Below are positions 53,449 to 64,000 of a DNA stretch of 64,000 nucleotides, piece after piece. Source of the stretch: Oscheius tipulae (Eukaryota; Nematoda; Chromadorea; Rhabditida; Rhabditidae); assembly GCA_037178975.1 (NCBI GenBank), contig JASJZH010000003.1, positions 1,922,001 through 1,986,000 of the forward strand, read 5' to 3'. The number at the start of each line of letters is the position of its first letter. Position 1 is the stretch's first letter. Position numbers and translations under genes: made by a program. A model generated the notes under the pieces. That model saw nothing but the letters and a program-made list of their open reading frames with translations. It was not told where the DNA came from and ran no database searches.

Positions 53449-54897
53449 CTATTTGGCCACTGCCTTTCTCTTGAGATTCTTCTTCATTGGAAGATTGGGC
53501 AGCTTGAAGACGGCTCTAAAATTCGATTTTTTGAGGAAAAAATTAAGAAAAACTCACTTGCAAACGCGACAAATGGGCACAAATTGGCAGAGGACAGAGA
53601 GACAGACGGAGCAGGCCCATCCGGAGCTCACGAGCTCGTGATGACAGGCACAGGAGGCCCTGTAGTCGACTGACTACAATTTTTGGATTATTTGGGTCAT
53701 CATAAAGGATCAGATACCTTGAGACTGGCCTGCGGAAAGACGGATCTGACAGTGGGAGGGGATAGCAAATTTATCATTAGGTACTTTAGCAGGTGTTGAG
53801 GAGAGTCTATCTAGATATTTTAGTTGAAAAATCGCATAAAATGAAGGGACCTGAACAAATTGCCCATTTGTGATGTCGGCAGCTTGCTGGAGGAGCGGGC
53901 TGGCCTCGCCCATGCAGGCCACATCGACACAGACTCCTTGCTTCGCGGCCGAGAAGAACAGATTCATCAGGGAGCCTGAAAGATTGAGTTTCGTAAGAGT
54001 AAAAGGCTAAAAAGTTATAGATAACTGTTAGGCAAGAATTAACGTTTCGGAAAAGTGAAAATGAAACGTTAACACAGGTTGCCTAGTGGCTACAACGCCA
54101 GATTACGAATCAAAAGATCCCTTGTTCGATTCCTCTCGATCTACTACTCCTTTTTCACTATTCTAGGAGACAGAAAACCTTTAGGTACAACAACAAGAGA
54201 GTCAAGGAGTTTGATGCTCGCAACTCGACTTGTGGAAGTAGACAAACCATGTTCCGATCCAAAATCCGTCGTCATCGAGACAATGACAATTCGTCCATTC
54301 GTGAAACTTGGCGACGTGGCCGATGATTTCTCGTCTGCCGATGTGCTTGCCTCGTTTTTGTCCTCATTCGCTTTCATATCTGCAAGATTCTCCATTGACT
54401 TTTGCCGGTTTTCGGTAAAAATCACATCTTCTAATGTCCCAGATCATATTGAACAAAAATTAGCGAAAAACGGCAAAACATACGACACATGGAGTGGGAA
54501 AGAACAGCCGCCAGAGGGCTGGAACTGTTGAGGTCCTCTGACTCGGCATTTTCGCGCAAAGCGGCTCGTAGCGCCGTGACCATAGCCAGCGAGTGATCGT
54601 TGCAGCTGCCCGTCTGCTTCTGCGAGTTGAAGACTAGCTGAAAATTAACTAATCCTACCCAAAATTGATGGAAATCCTCACCTTTTTCTGTAATCCGTTG
54701 GCATAAACAAAAAGCAGAACCTTGTTCGTGGCCGACATTGAGAGATGGGCGTTCGCGAAGGAGATCTGAGGAACTTTTTGAGCTAAAAATAGACGAACTC
54801 CTACAATAGATCGAATAATTTGTTGCATCTGCTGGCTATCGTAGAGTTTGCCCCAGGAACAGGCACTTCCCTCCACCAGGAGTGACAATGTAGACAT
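53449..54897 (-). CDS. GTF2H3: TFIIH subunit p34 (GTF2H3 / Tfb4)
   Basis: Well-supported exons are 54805-54897, 54682-54765, a third ending near 54488, one around 54250-54420 and one around 53850-53975. The zinc-ribbon exon is 53558-53673 and the last exon 53449-53515. Family marks: an N-terminal VWA-like strand/helix (LSLLVEGSACSWGK, FANAHLSMSATNKVLLFVYA), FFSAAKQGVCVDVACMGE, LLQQAADITNGQF, and the C4 zinc region CACHHELVSSGWACSVCLSV then CQFVPICRVC. The tail is basic (MKKNLKRKAVAK). It acts in the core TFIIH complex in transcription initiation and nucleotide-excision repair. The intron 54766-54804 is 39 nt and open in frame. Borders of the middle exons are approximate. Confidence 0.92.
54071..54150 (+). 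other. tRNA-like relic (Arg-like)
   Basis: GGTTGCCTAGTGGCTACAAC, an anticodon-arm-like CAGATTACGAATC and CTTGTTCGATTCC resemble a full tRNA with an ACG anticodon. The acceptor strands do not pair. Antisense in an intron of GTF2H3. Confidence 0.5.
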
Positions 54898-55921
54898 ACT
54901 GAAAGTTTTGAAAATTGAGGAGAAAGAAATAAAATAGTGGTTTCGAGCATAAAAGACGTGATTTGAGCGAGTTTTTTTTAACGAGTGACCAATTGCTATA
55001 AACGGACCAAAACAATGCCATGATTCACCAGGAAAGATAGAAAACTCAAATAACGAGCTTTGGTAGCATTTTACAATGTAAGGAGCTTCCACGTGCCTAC
55101 TAAATCGTATCAGAAACAGCACGAAAGTTGTTCGAAGGGTTCTTACGGGCCCCGGAACGTTTGATGAACAACGTTATCCGGCTATAAACACAACAAGATC
55201 CAGAGAAACCGGGTCGATATCAACCATTCATTATTCTATTTCCATCAAATTAGGCTATACTCCAGCTTTTTTCGCAGTAAACGATCCAAAATAGACATGG
55301 CAAGCAGCAGAGAACAAAAAGAAAGACTTCTAGCTATAACCACGAATACATAATGAAGAAGGCCTAATTCTCGAGCTCACGAGCCAGAACGAGAAAATCG
55401 ACCAAGTTCTTGATTTCTTAGGTGCTAGGACATGATCTTTCGCAGAGGATCACAAGTGTCTAGCACTAGAGTTCAGATATCTAGCGCCATCAAACGCCGT
55501 CTTCCATCAAGCTTGCCCGCTTGGCAGGAAGCAAAAACATTACAGATTGGATTTTTGATTTTATTTGAATCAATACACGAGACAATGAGAGGAGAGAAGA
55601 GGAGTGAATAAAATATGAGGGGAAGAAAAAGAAGAAGATGGAGCTATTTATTGTTGTTCCATGTGAAAAATAATGAGACAAGAGAGCAAAGGTACAACAC
55701 AGAGAGACAGAATAGAGTGGACTTAGAACTTTTTATTCAGAATTGTTTGTGGTCGAGAGACCCTATATATCTTGGAAAAACCGATAGAAACCCATGTTTT
55801 TTGAATACTGCAGCCCAGTCGTAGCTCCTCTCTCCGTTCTCATGAAAAGAGCAGACCGGGGGTGGTGGAGAGTGCGATAAGTGACTAGATAGAGAGAGCG
55901 AGCGAGCAAGAAAGAGGCCTC
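54898..55921. other. intergenic, nothing recognised
   Basis: Short open frames only. AATAAAATA-type signals near 55605 on the plus strand. Confidence 0.4.
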
Positions 55922-58900
55922 CTATTGAAACTGCGCGACCAGATTTAACTTCTGTTCCACAATTAACGTCTGATCACTGATGATCACGGGCTCCGGGGCG
56001 CTCTGCGTGGTGATTTGCGTCGTCTGGGAGATCGAAATCGACGTCGTTTCCTCCTCCTCCTCTTCTTCCATCATCGTCGCGTCTTGTGCGCAGCCAGTGT
56101 GGTAGGCCTGGAAATGGAGGAGATTAGAACGAAATATCTGAAGTTTTCGTCGAATTCAAGCAGGTCAGTAAAAGTTAACTCTTGCATACTTAGAACGAGA
56201 AACGCTGTAAAAACCAACCCGATCATTGAGAAGAACCGTATTGCTGAGCCTCCAGACGTCCTCGTCCGAGTCGAAGAACTCCTTGAACTCTTCTCCACAC
56301 ACGATGCATTCCTAAAAATCACTTTTAGAGTGGTTTCAATCCCAAAACTACCTTATTAATTCCTTCCGCCGACTCGACACCCAGTGTGGAACCAGTCGCA
56401 ACCTCTTTCTTATCTAAAATTTGAAAATATAATACAAATTCCTCAACAAGAATACCTGAAGGGGTACTAGGTCCAGCCATGGACTCGTCCTCGCTCGTGA
56501 GCCAGTCCTTGCCAGCAGCGAACCAGGGCCTGCTGGTGCTGCTGCGATCCAGGGTCTGGAGATTCTTCTTCACATGCCAGTCCATGTGTCGCTGGTACTT
56601 GTCGCCCTGGAAAATGTACATCTTCTACAATATCTCAACGTCGAAAAGTTCAAAATTAAGCCTACTATTTCCCATTTTCATTCGGCACGCAAGATTCGCA
56701 AAATTGATAATTCTGCCCGAACAAACGGAATGGTTTAGACCCGAGGTGCTTACCAGTGGTTCAAAAGGAGCCAATAACTTATCTCAGGCTATAGGGATCG
56801 AACCCTTTGTTTCCTATTCGGAAAATTTTACGCCGAAATTAAACGTGTGTGCAAATAGGTATAAAACACAATAAAGATAAGCTTGCTAAAAGGTAAAAAA
56901 AACTAACCGAGAGCTCCATTCTTAGCCCACACTGCGGACAGGCGTTGCCCTGTCTTTGATGCAGAGCGTCGACGATGGCCTGATAGCGACTAAAAACTGG
57001 TTTTTCAGAAAAAAAAAATAAAGAAAACCGTACATTTTAAGAAGACGCATGTTAAAGTCCTTGAGCGACGTGGTCGGGGCCAGTTTTCTCTCCACACTGT
57101 CGAAGGTATGCTCACTCGGAATCGGGGCCGCGTTCTCCCTCGGATTGATCGGCGTGAACCTGGGCTTTTCGTCCTTCTTGGTTTCCGTCGCCATGCTCGG
57201 AAGGAGACCTTTCCTCTTCAAACGCTTGATGAGCTCGATTGGAGACTCCGTCGCGGGCTTGACATCCGGAATTGGGGCTCGGCCCTCCCGAATCTGATGC
57301 ATGAAACGGGCTAGATCGTAAGCCGGATCGGGTTCAATCTTGACCTCGGGAGGCGGGCCGGACAGACGGATTTCGTGACGCACATTGTCGATGACGGCTA
57401 CAATCGGGGGACCGCCAAACTGTCCCTTGAAGGCGTAGTTGCCCATGTAGAGTTCCTTGCTCGGGCTGCCGAAGCGCAAATTGTGCGGCTGGCCGTCAAT
57501 ATACACGGTCTTGATCTCGCCAAAACGCAGGAGATGGGCTATTCCGTCAATGATCACATTGCGCGGAGGCCCGGAGAAGTAGATGCGATGCGGCAAGCCG
57601 TTCCTCTCGATCACAGCCGAATCCTCCACGTAGAATACCTCGTGAGCCTTGCCATCGACGAAGATGCGATTATTGGCCGGAATTCCTTCCAGTTTTGGTG
57701 CGTTCTCTGTCGAAATGACGGGTTTGCTTTCCTGGGGGAAGAAGTGAGGTGGCTGAGCCATGAGACCAGGAGGAGGCATGTTTGTCGAGAAGACCCCAGG
57801 AGCAGGGGTGAAAGTGGGCGGCAGAGGAGAGAATTCTGAAAAGTTAACATTATTAGCATACATACATCTGCTTGTGGCCGATTGTAGACAGTAAGGGTTA
57901 TGACGCAAAGAACTCGGATTGGATCCCACCCAAAGACAAACTTTTCTTTTTGCAACACTTTAGAGCTGTCTAACTGTTGCGGTTGTGACTTTACAAAGTG
58001 ACACTTCTCCAAAGTTTTAGCTAAAAAAAATTGGTGGTGCATTGCAAGGAAGCGCGCCCCTTGAACTAGATGACCGGCGCCCCAGCGGTGACTATTTTGA
58101 GAAGAAAATGACATGGGAAGTATTCCAAAGTGAGAACTTGAAATGTATAAAAGGTTTTTGGCTCAAAAACGAACCTGTGAACGAAGGAGACGAAGTCGCT
58201 TGCTGTACCGGGACGGCGAAGGCATGACTGCCGGGAACCGGAGTGGCATGGGGTGTCGGCGGGAGCAGAGGCTGTGCCATCAGGGGACGAACCAGCATCT
58301 CCTGCGAAGGCGTCTGTTGCGCCGGCGAGAATCGGGTTCCTCTCGGTGGCTTCTGGTCCTGGGGTCCTTTGGCACCACGTTGACGGAGATCCTGATCCCG
58401 GGGGCCCGGTCCCTCACGACGCTTCTTCCTTAACCAACGTTATTTGAGGCTTAGACTATTTCGCTAAGATTTTCCACGAAAAAAATCGACTAAATTCCAA
58501 AAGACCAACAAAGAGGAAGAGGAAACTCACTTATCCGGCAAAACTGCCCTCTCATCCGGTTTTCTCTTCTCTCCGGCCGACTCACGCTTCGCCATTGGCG
58601 GGATTGGTTCTTCCGGTTCCTCTTTGATTTCCTTGACTGGTGCCCCGAGGATGCTGTCACTAAAAATTTACCAGTTACAAGCGAACCTAAGGTTTAATGT
58701 ATGTGGCGCGAATTCTTAGTAGCTGCCTAGTACTACAAGCACTAGTATAAACCAAATAAGCCTATCATCATAAGACAAAAAGCTTCATCACACGTGAATT
58801 CGAACACGGGATGTTTCAACTTCTTGTCGGAGCACTAACCGACTGATTGGTAAATTCGGAAAAGCCGTTTTAACACTAAAAAGTGACTTACAGCACGTCT

Positions 58901-60149
58901 AGGTTGTCAACAGGCTCCTTTTTGACCGGCTTGGTGATCGGGATCGGCTTCACCTCAGTCACGCTGGCTCGGGAGTTTGGAGCCGACGCAGGAGCTGCTG
59001 GTCGATGAGCTTGACGAGGGTCTCGGGGGTCGCGGGTCTGGAAATTTCCTTGTATTCAACACTAAAATGTTAAAACTGACCGTATCAATCTTCACCTTCG
59101 TGGTCGTAGGAGGCACTTGCTTGGTCTTCTGCTGCTGGAGGAACTTTGGATTGACGTGGACTTGTCCCTTAGTTACCGAGTCCGTGGAGGAAGAAGGCGT
59201 CACTGTCGGCGTGCCGTTTGTGCTAGAAGGAACGGGTGCTGTAGCTCCAGTGGTTTTCGGCGAGACGATGGGCCAGTTGCTGTCCTCATTGTTCACTTTG
59301 ATGTCCAGATTATAGAGCGTGCTCGCCTTGAAATATGGTCCCCACGTTATGCGCAATTTGTACATAGCCGCTCGGACTTTTTCGTCGCCCTGAAAGTGGC
59401 CGGATTGATATGAAAAAGGACAATTAGGTGGACGAGCTGACAAGAAGAGAAGAACCTACATTAATGAAAGCATGGAGAAAGACTTTTACTATTATTCTTT
59501 GGAAACATTCTCTGTACCGAATCACGTTCACGTTCTTCAGAATGGAGTCGATCACGTACAGGATCGGCAACTTGCGTTCGCGTGGAACCTGAAAACACGA
59601 GGATTTACGACCGACTATGGTCTTGGGAAGCTGAATGCTCAGCCCATTTGATATTTTACGAGAATTCATACTAGTAAAACCGAATCTGAGAGCCGAAAAC
59701 GAGAAGATGAAGACATGAGAGTAGAAAACCAAACATCTGGGACAGCGGAACATGTCCCATGGTGAAAGTTTCGCGAAAACGGCTCGTGAGGAACCATCTT
59801 AACAAGAATGCAACGACAAAGTCGAGAAAGAAACTCGAATCAAACGATTGAACCTTGCTCTGCTGACAAAATCTCGATTTTCTTTCCACCACTTCAAATT
59901 GGCACATGTTTATTGTAAAAAGACGAAATAAATAAGATCCTACCGTATACATTTGCCTCTCAATCGTCTCCACTATGGCCTCCGGGTAGGAATGGTAATC
60001 TTCGGCCAGTATCGTCAGCAGATTGATCTGCATTTTGTTGTTGTTGACTAGCTCTTCGAGAGTCAATCTGGAAACAAGTTTTTAATGTTTGCAGCACATT
60101 AAAAGGCTTACTTGTATTCATTTGCAGCTTCTGCTGCTGTACTGACCAT
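55922..60149 (-). CDS. PCF11: PCF11, cleavage and polyadenylation / termination factor
   Basis: Thirteen exons: 60112-60149, 59944-60067, 59460-59588, 59081-59389, 58892-59037, 58531-58659, 58175-58428, 57034-57835, 56908-56989, 56456-56606, 56352-56413, 56219-56311, 55922-56107. They are in phase throughout and give 834 aa. The N-terminal CID (about 1-135) binds the RNA polymerase II CTD: LTILAEDYHSYPEAIVETIE, RKLPILYVIDSILKNV. KVRAAMYKLRITWGPYF follows. A DPRDPR linker precedes the conserved middle block of repeated IDG modules (VIIDGIAHLLRFG, VYIDGQPHNLRFG, LYMGNYAFKGQFGGPP, VRHEIRLSGPPPEVKIEPDP). Two C-terminal zinc-finger regions follow (CPQCGLRMELS..HMDWHVKKN and CIVCGEEFKEFFDSDEDVW..YHTGC). 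It acts in pre-mRNA 3'-end cleavage and transcription termination. Confidence 0.96.
58791..58851 (-). other. tRNA-like relic
   Basis: On the minus strand CAGTCGGTTAGTGCTCCGAC resembles the D arm and anticodon stem of the relics at 28840 and 38053. CGTGTTCGAATTCACG resembles a T arm. In an intron of PCF11. Confidence 0.45.
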
Positions 60150-62337
60150 TTTTGTTTATCGTCTGGGAAGCTATACCGTGCCCGAATACGATTTTCCTGG
60201 AAATATGAGTTTAGGAGAGATGTTGAAGTGGAAGAAGATCAAAGAGGCAAGGAGTTTCTAAAATTCGAAGTTTAGGAGAGGCATTGTTCAAGTGGGACGA
60301 TTGGAAGAAACGTGGAAATTGTAGTTTTGCCTAAAAAATCGAGGCAGTGAACTTCTACTTTGTATTCAGCGTAAAAATGAACACCGTAAGATCAAAAGTT
60401 TGTTCCACGCGATGTTATCGCTCTCGTCTGCTCTCCACAAACCAAGGATGAAGGAAACAAGAAGCAGAGTGAGAAACGAGGGAGGATTGAGGCCGAGAGG
60501 GATCGCGGGCAGGAAACTGGAGGAAAGCGGAGAAAGGTGAAGCAGAGCCATCCCAAAGCGATATGGAGACACAAAATCAGGAAAAAGCAAGAAAAGAACC
60601 AAAGCTACCCTTTAATAGCACTAAAGACCCCATCACCACTAATTCCCTAAAATATCCGCGCACTACTGCTAAGAAAAGGGCTTTTTTATTCCCCAATGGC
60701 TAAAATTTCACAACAAGTCACTTCGCAGCTGTTTTTAATTTTTCCAGACCTCATAATTGATCAGCGCGAGCAAAAAAGCTAATGTTTGGTCTCAACGACC
60801 TATCAGCACGCAAACAAAGCGTTTTGATGTTTTCCTGGTAGAAAACAAAAGGGGCGCCTACCAAAAACGGGCAAAGTGTCCTTGGAACAAGCTTCCAACA
60901 ATTTCTGTCGCATTGGAACTTTTTGTACATGCTTCCTAGGCAATTACTCTCGTGGCAATTATGTTCCAGCATCACTGCCTCAAGGAAATATTTATTCTTT
61001 GGTGAGAACTCGTGATGTTGGAGCATATTTTGCAAAAAAAAAAAAACACGCCGCTCGCCACGTTTCATGCCTTCTCGATCGATGAAATCCTCGCCATTTG
61101 GCGCAAAACCGTCTCGCTTACGCAGAAAACCTCAACTAGCCAGCTGAAAGTGAGAACGTTGCTGCAAAACAACGCAAGCTGGTTTCTCCGCTGGTGACCC
61201 AGAAAGGAGCCAAGTCGATGACTGAAAGGGTTAGAAACTGGAACTCTTTTCTTTTATAAGTGTGTACAATGTATAGAAAATTACAAAAGGAAACAGGCGA
61301 GGTAGGGGTCCGGACGCTCTCGTTTTGGCTGTGCACAGCTCGGACACTGTTGTGTAGACTGGTGCTGACTGCAGAGCGGTGACTGTATAAATGATCGTCG
61401 TATTTCCGCAAACAAATACATACTGCGGAGGAACAGATTTTCGGGTGTTACAATGTTTTTGTCGAGATAACGGTGGACAAACGTGAGAAATTTAGCTAGA
61501 AATGTTGTGAAATAATTTTCGAAACTTTTGTGGTTTCAAATTGCAAAAATTTGGGTCCGAAATTCTCGTTTTTTTTCACTGCTTTACATGTTCTAACAAC
61601 ATCTGCTTAACAGTTACGTCAAAAATGGAAAACAAGAGCTTCTAAAAGTCAGTAAAACTGAACAAAAGTCTCCGCTCAAGCAGCAGCTCCGACCTCACAT
61701 CCACAGCCAAAATCCGTCGTCTTCTATGACGCTAAGCTAGCGTTCGTCCTTCTCCGAAGCCTCCCGGGGTTCCTGACGAGTCATCAGCTCGAATTTCTTC
61801 TTTTCAGCAACCTTCTTCTTCAGGACAGTAAACAAAGGGAAAGGGAATAGATATAGGGGCTATTGCAATAGTTTCAACAAACAAAAGTGTTTCCAGCTTT
61901 GTTTTGGGCGAGAAAAGTACAGAAAAATACAAAAAGGGGAGTGCAAAGGAGAGAGAATTGGTGACTGGGCGACGTGTGGGCCGGTCTCAATCGATCGGCC
62001 ACGACCGGTTCGCGGCAGGATCCTTAGTGTCCCGCAACGAAGCGCCTGAGACTCAAATATAAAATATGGCGCGGCTTTGAACAATGTCAATTTCAAAGGA
62101 CGCTCGGTTTATTTCATTTCATTTCTTGAACTTTTAACATCTTTCAGCCATCATTTTGTGTTCACAGATAAGAGAAAGGCTTGACACAATGTCACAACCG
62201 AATAGAACAGTAAAATTTGTTCATTTGTAGAAATCGCTAAAATCGATGCAGAGAGCGGTTTATTATCTGTAACGCTCTTTTTTTACACGTTTTTTACACT
62301 TTTTTTTTACAGCCCATTAGTTGATTAAAACGATAAA
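60150..62337. other. intergenic between PCF11 and SMARCD
   Basis: The divergent upstream region of both genes. The only protein-like piece is a minus-strand frame near 61735-61822 (LKKKVAEKKKFELMTRQEPR, then EASEKDER and stop). It could be the last exon of a small basic protein; no start or family identified. Confidence 0.4.
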
Positions 62338-63870
62338 ATGTTACAGATGCAGTCTCAACAGCGAATGGCTGCCCCCCCGGGCATGCAGATGAATCGTTAT
62401 CCGCCTCCAATGCAACAGGTCAGTTTTCTCTTACATTTCGAACAAAAACATTTTTTAGCAGCAGATGACGCCTCAGCAACAGCAGATGCGCCGTCCGGGT
62501 CCTCCAATGGTCGGGCATCCACAACAGCAGCCCACCCGTTCCCAACCTCCGAAAAAGAAGAGAAGATACGCCGACAAGATCATCACGCCACAGGTTTGTC
62601 CTCTTTTCAGAATGCTAACCCCATATTTGTAGATCCGAGAGCTAGTGCCGGAGACCCAAGCCTACATGGACCTGCTGGCCTTCGAGCAGAAGCTCGATGC
62701 CACTATAACGAGGAAAAAGCTGGATATTCAGGTAGTTTGCAAGATTTTACTTGACAAAAACAGCAAATAGGAGGCTCTCAAAAGACCACAGAAGATTCAC
62801 AAGAAGCTGCGAATCTACATTTCACACTCGTTCATCTCGGGCAAGGAACCGGAAAAGGAGGGCGAGGAGGGAACCGTCCCCATGTGGGAGCTGCGCGTTG
62901 AAGGACGTCTTATCGAGGAAACGGTACGCTTTTTAAGAAAATTTTTTTAACCAAAAAGTGATTTTTCAGCAGAGTGGAAACAACTCGGGCTCAAACACCC
63001 CAGCCCAGCCGCCAAGACAGCTGCCGAAGAAGAAGTTCAGCTCCTTCTTCAAGAGTCTCGTGATCGAGCTGGACAAGGAGATCTACGGGCCGGACAATCA
63101 CCTCGTCGAGTGGCACAGAACCCCGACTACGAGCGAAACTGACGGATTCCAGGTTTGTATAGCATTTTGAATTTTGCTCAAAAATCGAGACAATTTTAGG
63201 GCAAAAAAAAATTCGAAAACCCAGTTTAAAAAGCTATTCATGCAAAAAGATCTCTGGAAGTGTTTCCGGAAGCTTAATTGGAAAAGCAACTTTTTACCAT
63301 CCCAGGAATCGAACTCGGCAACTTTTTGTTCAGTAAGCGAAGAGGTGAACGATTGATGCCAATTTTGGTACACAGCGTTGACACCTTCCATGAAATTTCG
63401 ATTTTCCACTTTTCACTACTCTCGCTCCATCATTCCCCCGCGTTATTTCAGTTTGCATAGTGCCCCGAAACGCAGAGATCTTGGCACAGATTCCCATTTA
63501 TAGGTCAAACGCCCAGGAGATCGTCCGGTCAAATGCACGATTCTTCTGCTGCTTGACTACCAGCCGATGAGATTCAAGCTGCATCCGCGCCTGGCAAAGG
63601 TTCTCGGCATTTCAAACGAGACCCGTCCGAAGATTATCGAGGCGCTCTGGCAGTACATCAAGACACACAAGCTACAGGATCCGGTGGATCGTGATGCCAT
63701 AAACAACGACCTCTTTCTGGAGCAGTGCTTCGGCACGAAGCGCATGAAGTTCATGGAGATACCGCAGCGTCTGCATCCGCTTCTCCAGCAGCCGGATCCG
63801 CTCGTTCTGCATCACACTATCCAGCAGACGCCGGACAGCGCCGAGAAGAGCACAGCCTGCTACGACATTC
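62338..63870 (+). CDS. SMARCD: SMARCD / BAF60 subunit of SWI/SNF, 3' end beyond window
   Basis: Exons 62338-62418, 62459-62593, 62633-62731, 62771-62923, 62970-63152 and 63504-63870, then a GTGGGT donor leading off the window. The Met/Gln/Pro-rich start is followed by [67 protein letters not shown] and [12 protein letters not shown]. The SWIB domain then reads [33 protein letters not shown] and [16 protein letters not shown]. It is a core accessory subunit of SWI/SNF (BAF) chromatin remodellers that links the complex to transcription factors. Introns 1-4 are 37-46 nt. NAG repeats at 62456-62464 give alternative acceptors for exon 2. Gene truncated by the window edge. Confidence 0.96.
63290..63360 (-). 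other. tRNA-like relic
   Basis: On the minus strand CCGAGTTCGATTCCTGGGAT is a T-arm-like box, preceded by a weak A-box region. No complete cloverleaf. In the last intron seen of SMARCD. Confidence 0.35.
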
Positions 63871-64000
63871 GTGGGTTTTTGAGATCTTTTCACATGAAAT
63901 GTTGGTTAACGACCCTTAAGGGCTAAAGATCTTGTGAACTACACGCCTTGGGCACCTTCCCCACGCCTCTTCTCAAAAAGCTTGTTTCAAAAAATTTTAC

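Noticed and set aside
1..64000. CRISPR arrays, bacterial operons or rRNA genes
   Set aside because: No spaced direct repeats of that kind, no rRNA sequence; gene structure is eukaryotic.

Overview
This is nuclear DNA from a eukaryote, almost certainly a nematode. Genes are intron-rich with canonical GT..AG borders and TTTTCAG-type acceptors. Several predicted families are typical of nematodes: C6-domain secreted proteins, a small SH2/tyrosine kinase, a PLA2-like Cys-rich family and a divergent nuclear receptor. Introns are very short: many are 36-42 nt. I cannot name the species.

Left part (1-18,000): degraded PLA2-like and ankyrin gene remnants, then a 570-bp inverted repeat (2425-2994 / 5839-6408) enclosing two small secreted-protein genes. 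Next comes a 21-exon gene (7738-13725) joining a Ser/Thr-rich mucin-like ectodomain, a C-type-lectin-like domain, EGF-like modules and several membrane segments. It is followed by a C6 fragment, a LINE relic and a VWA-like membrane protein.

Middle (18,000-36,700): tRNA genes (Gly, Pro, Met), a small membrane protein, and a 12-exon secreted-protein gene carrying two tRNA genes inside one intron. Then a repeat-rich gene desert with a foldback element and a TIR element, and a nuclear receptor gene whose large intron holds a TA-flanked MITE. A SUMO-like exon follows.

Right part (36,700-64,000): an SH2/tyrosine kinase; two divergent VPS33-family (Sec1/Munc18) paralogues; an L-threonine/serine ammonia-lyase; a tandem SUMO-like-domain protein; TFIIH p34 (GTF2H3); PCF11; and the 5' part of SMARCD/BAF60, which runs off the right edge. 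The second VPS33 gene is split by a 5.5-kb intron in which the ammonia-lyase and the SUMO-like gene lie on the opposite strand. The first VPS33 copy has GG where one AG splice acceptor is expected.

The housekeeping genes on the right cover transcription, RNA 3'-end formation, chromatin remodelling and vesicle fusion. They do not form one pathway. The left half is accessory-like: secreted and membrane proteins, pseudogenes and mobile elements. Exon borders were worked out by hand from reading frame, splice consensus and phase, so small internal exons may be missed.
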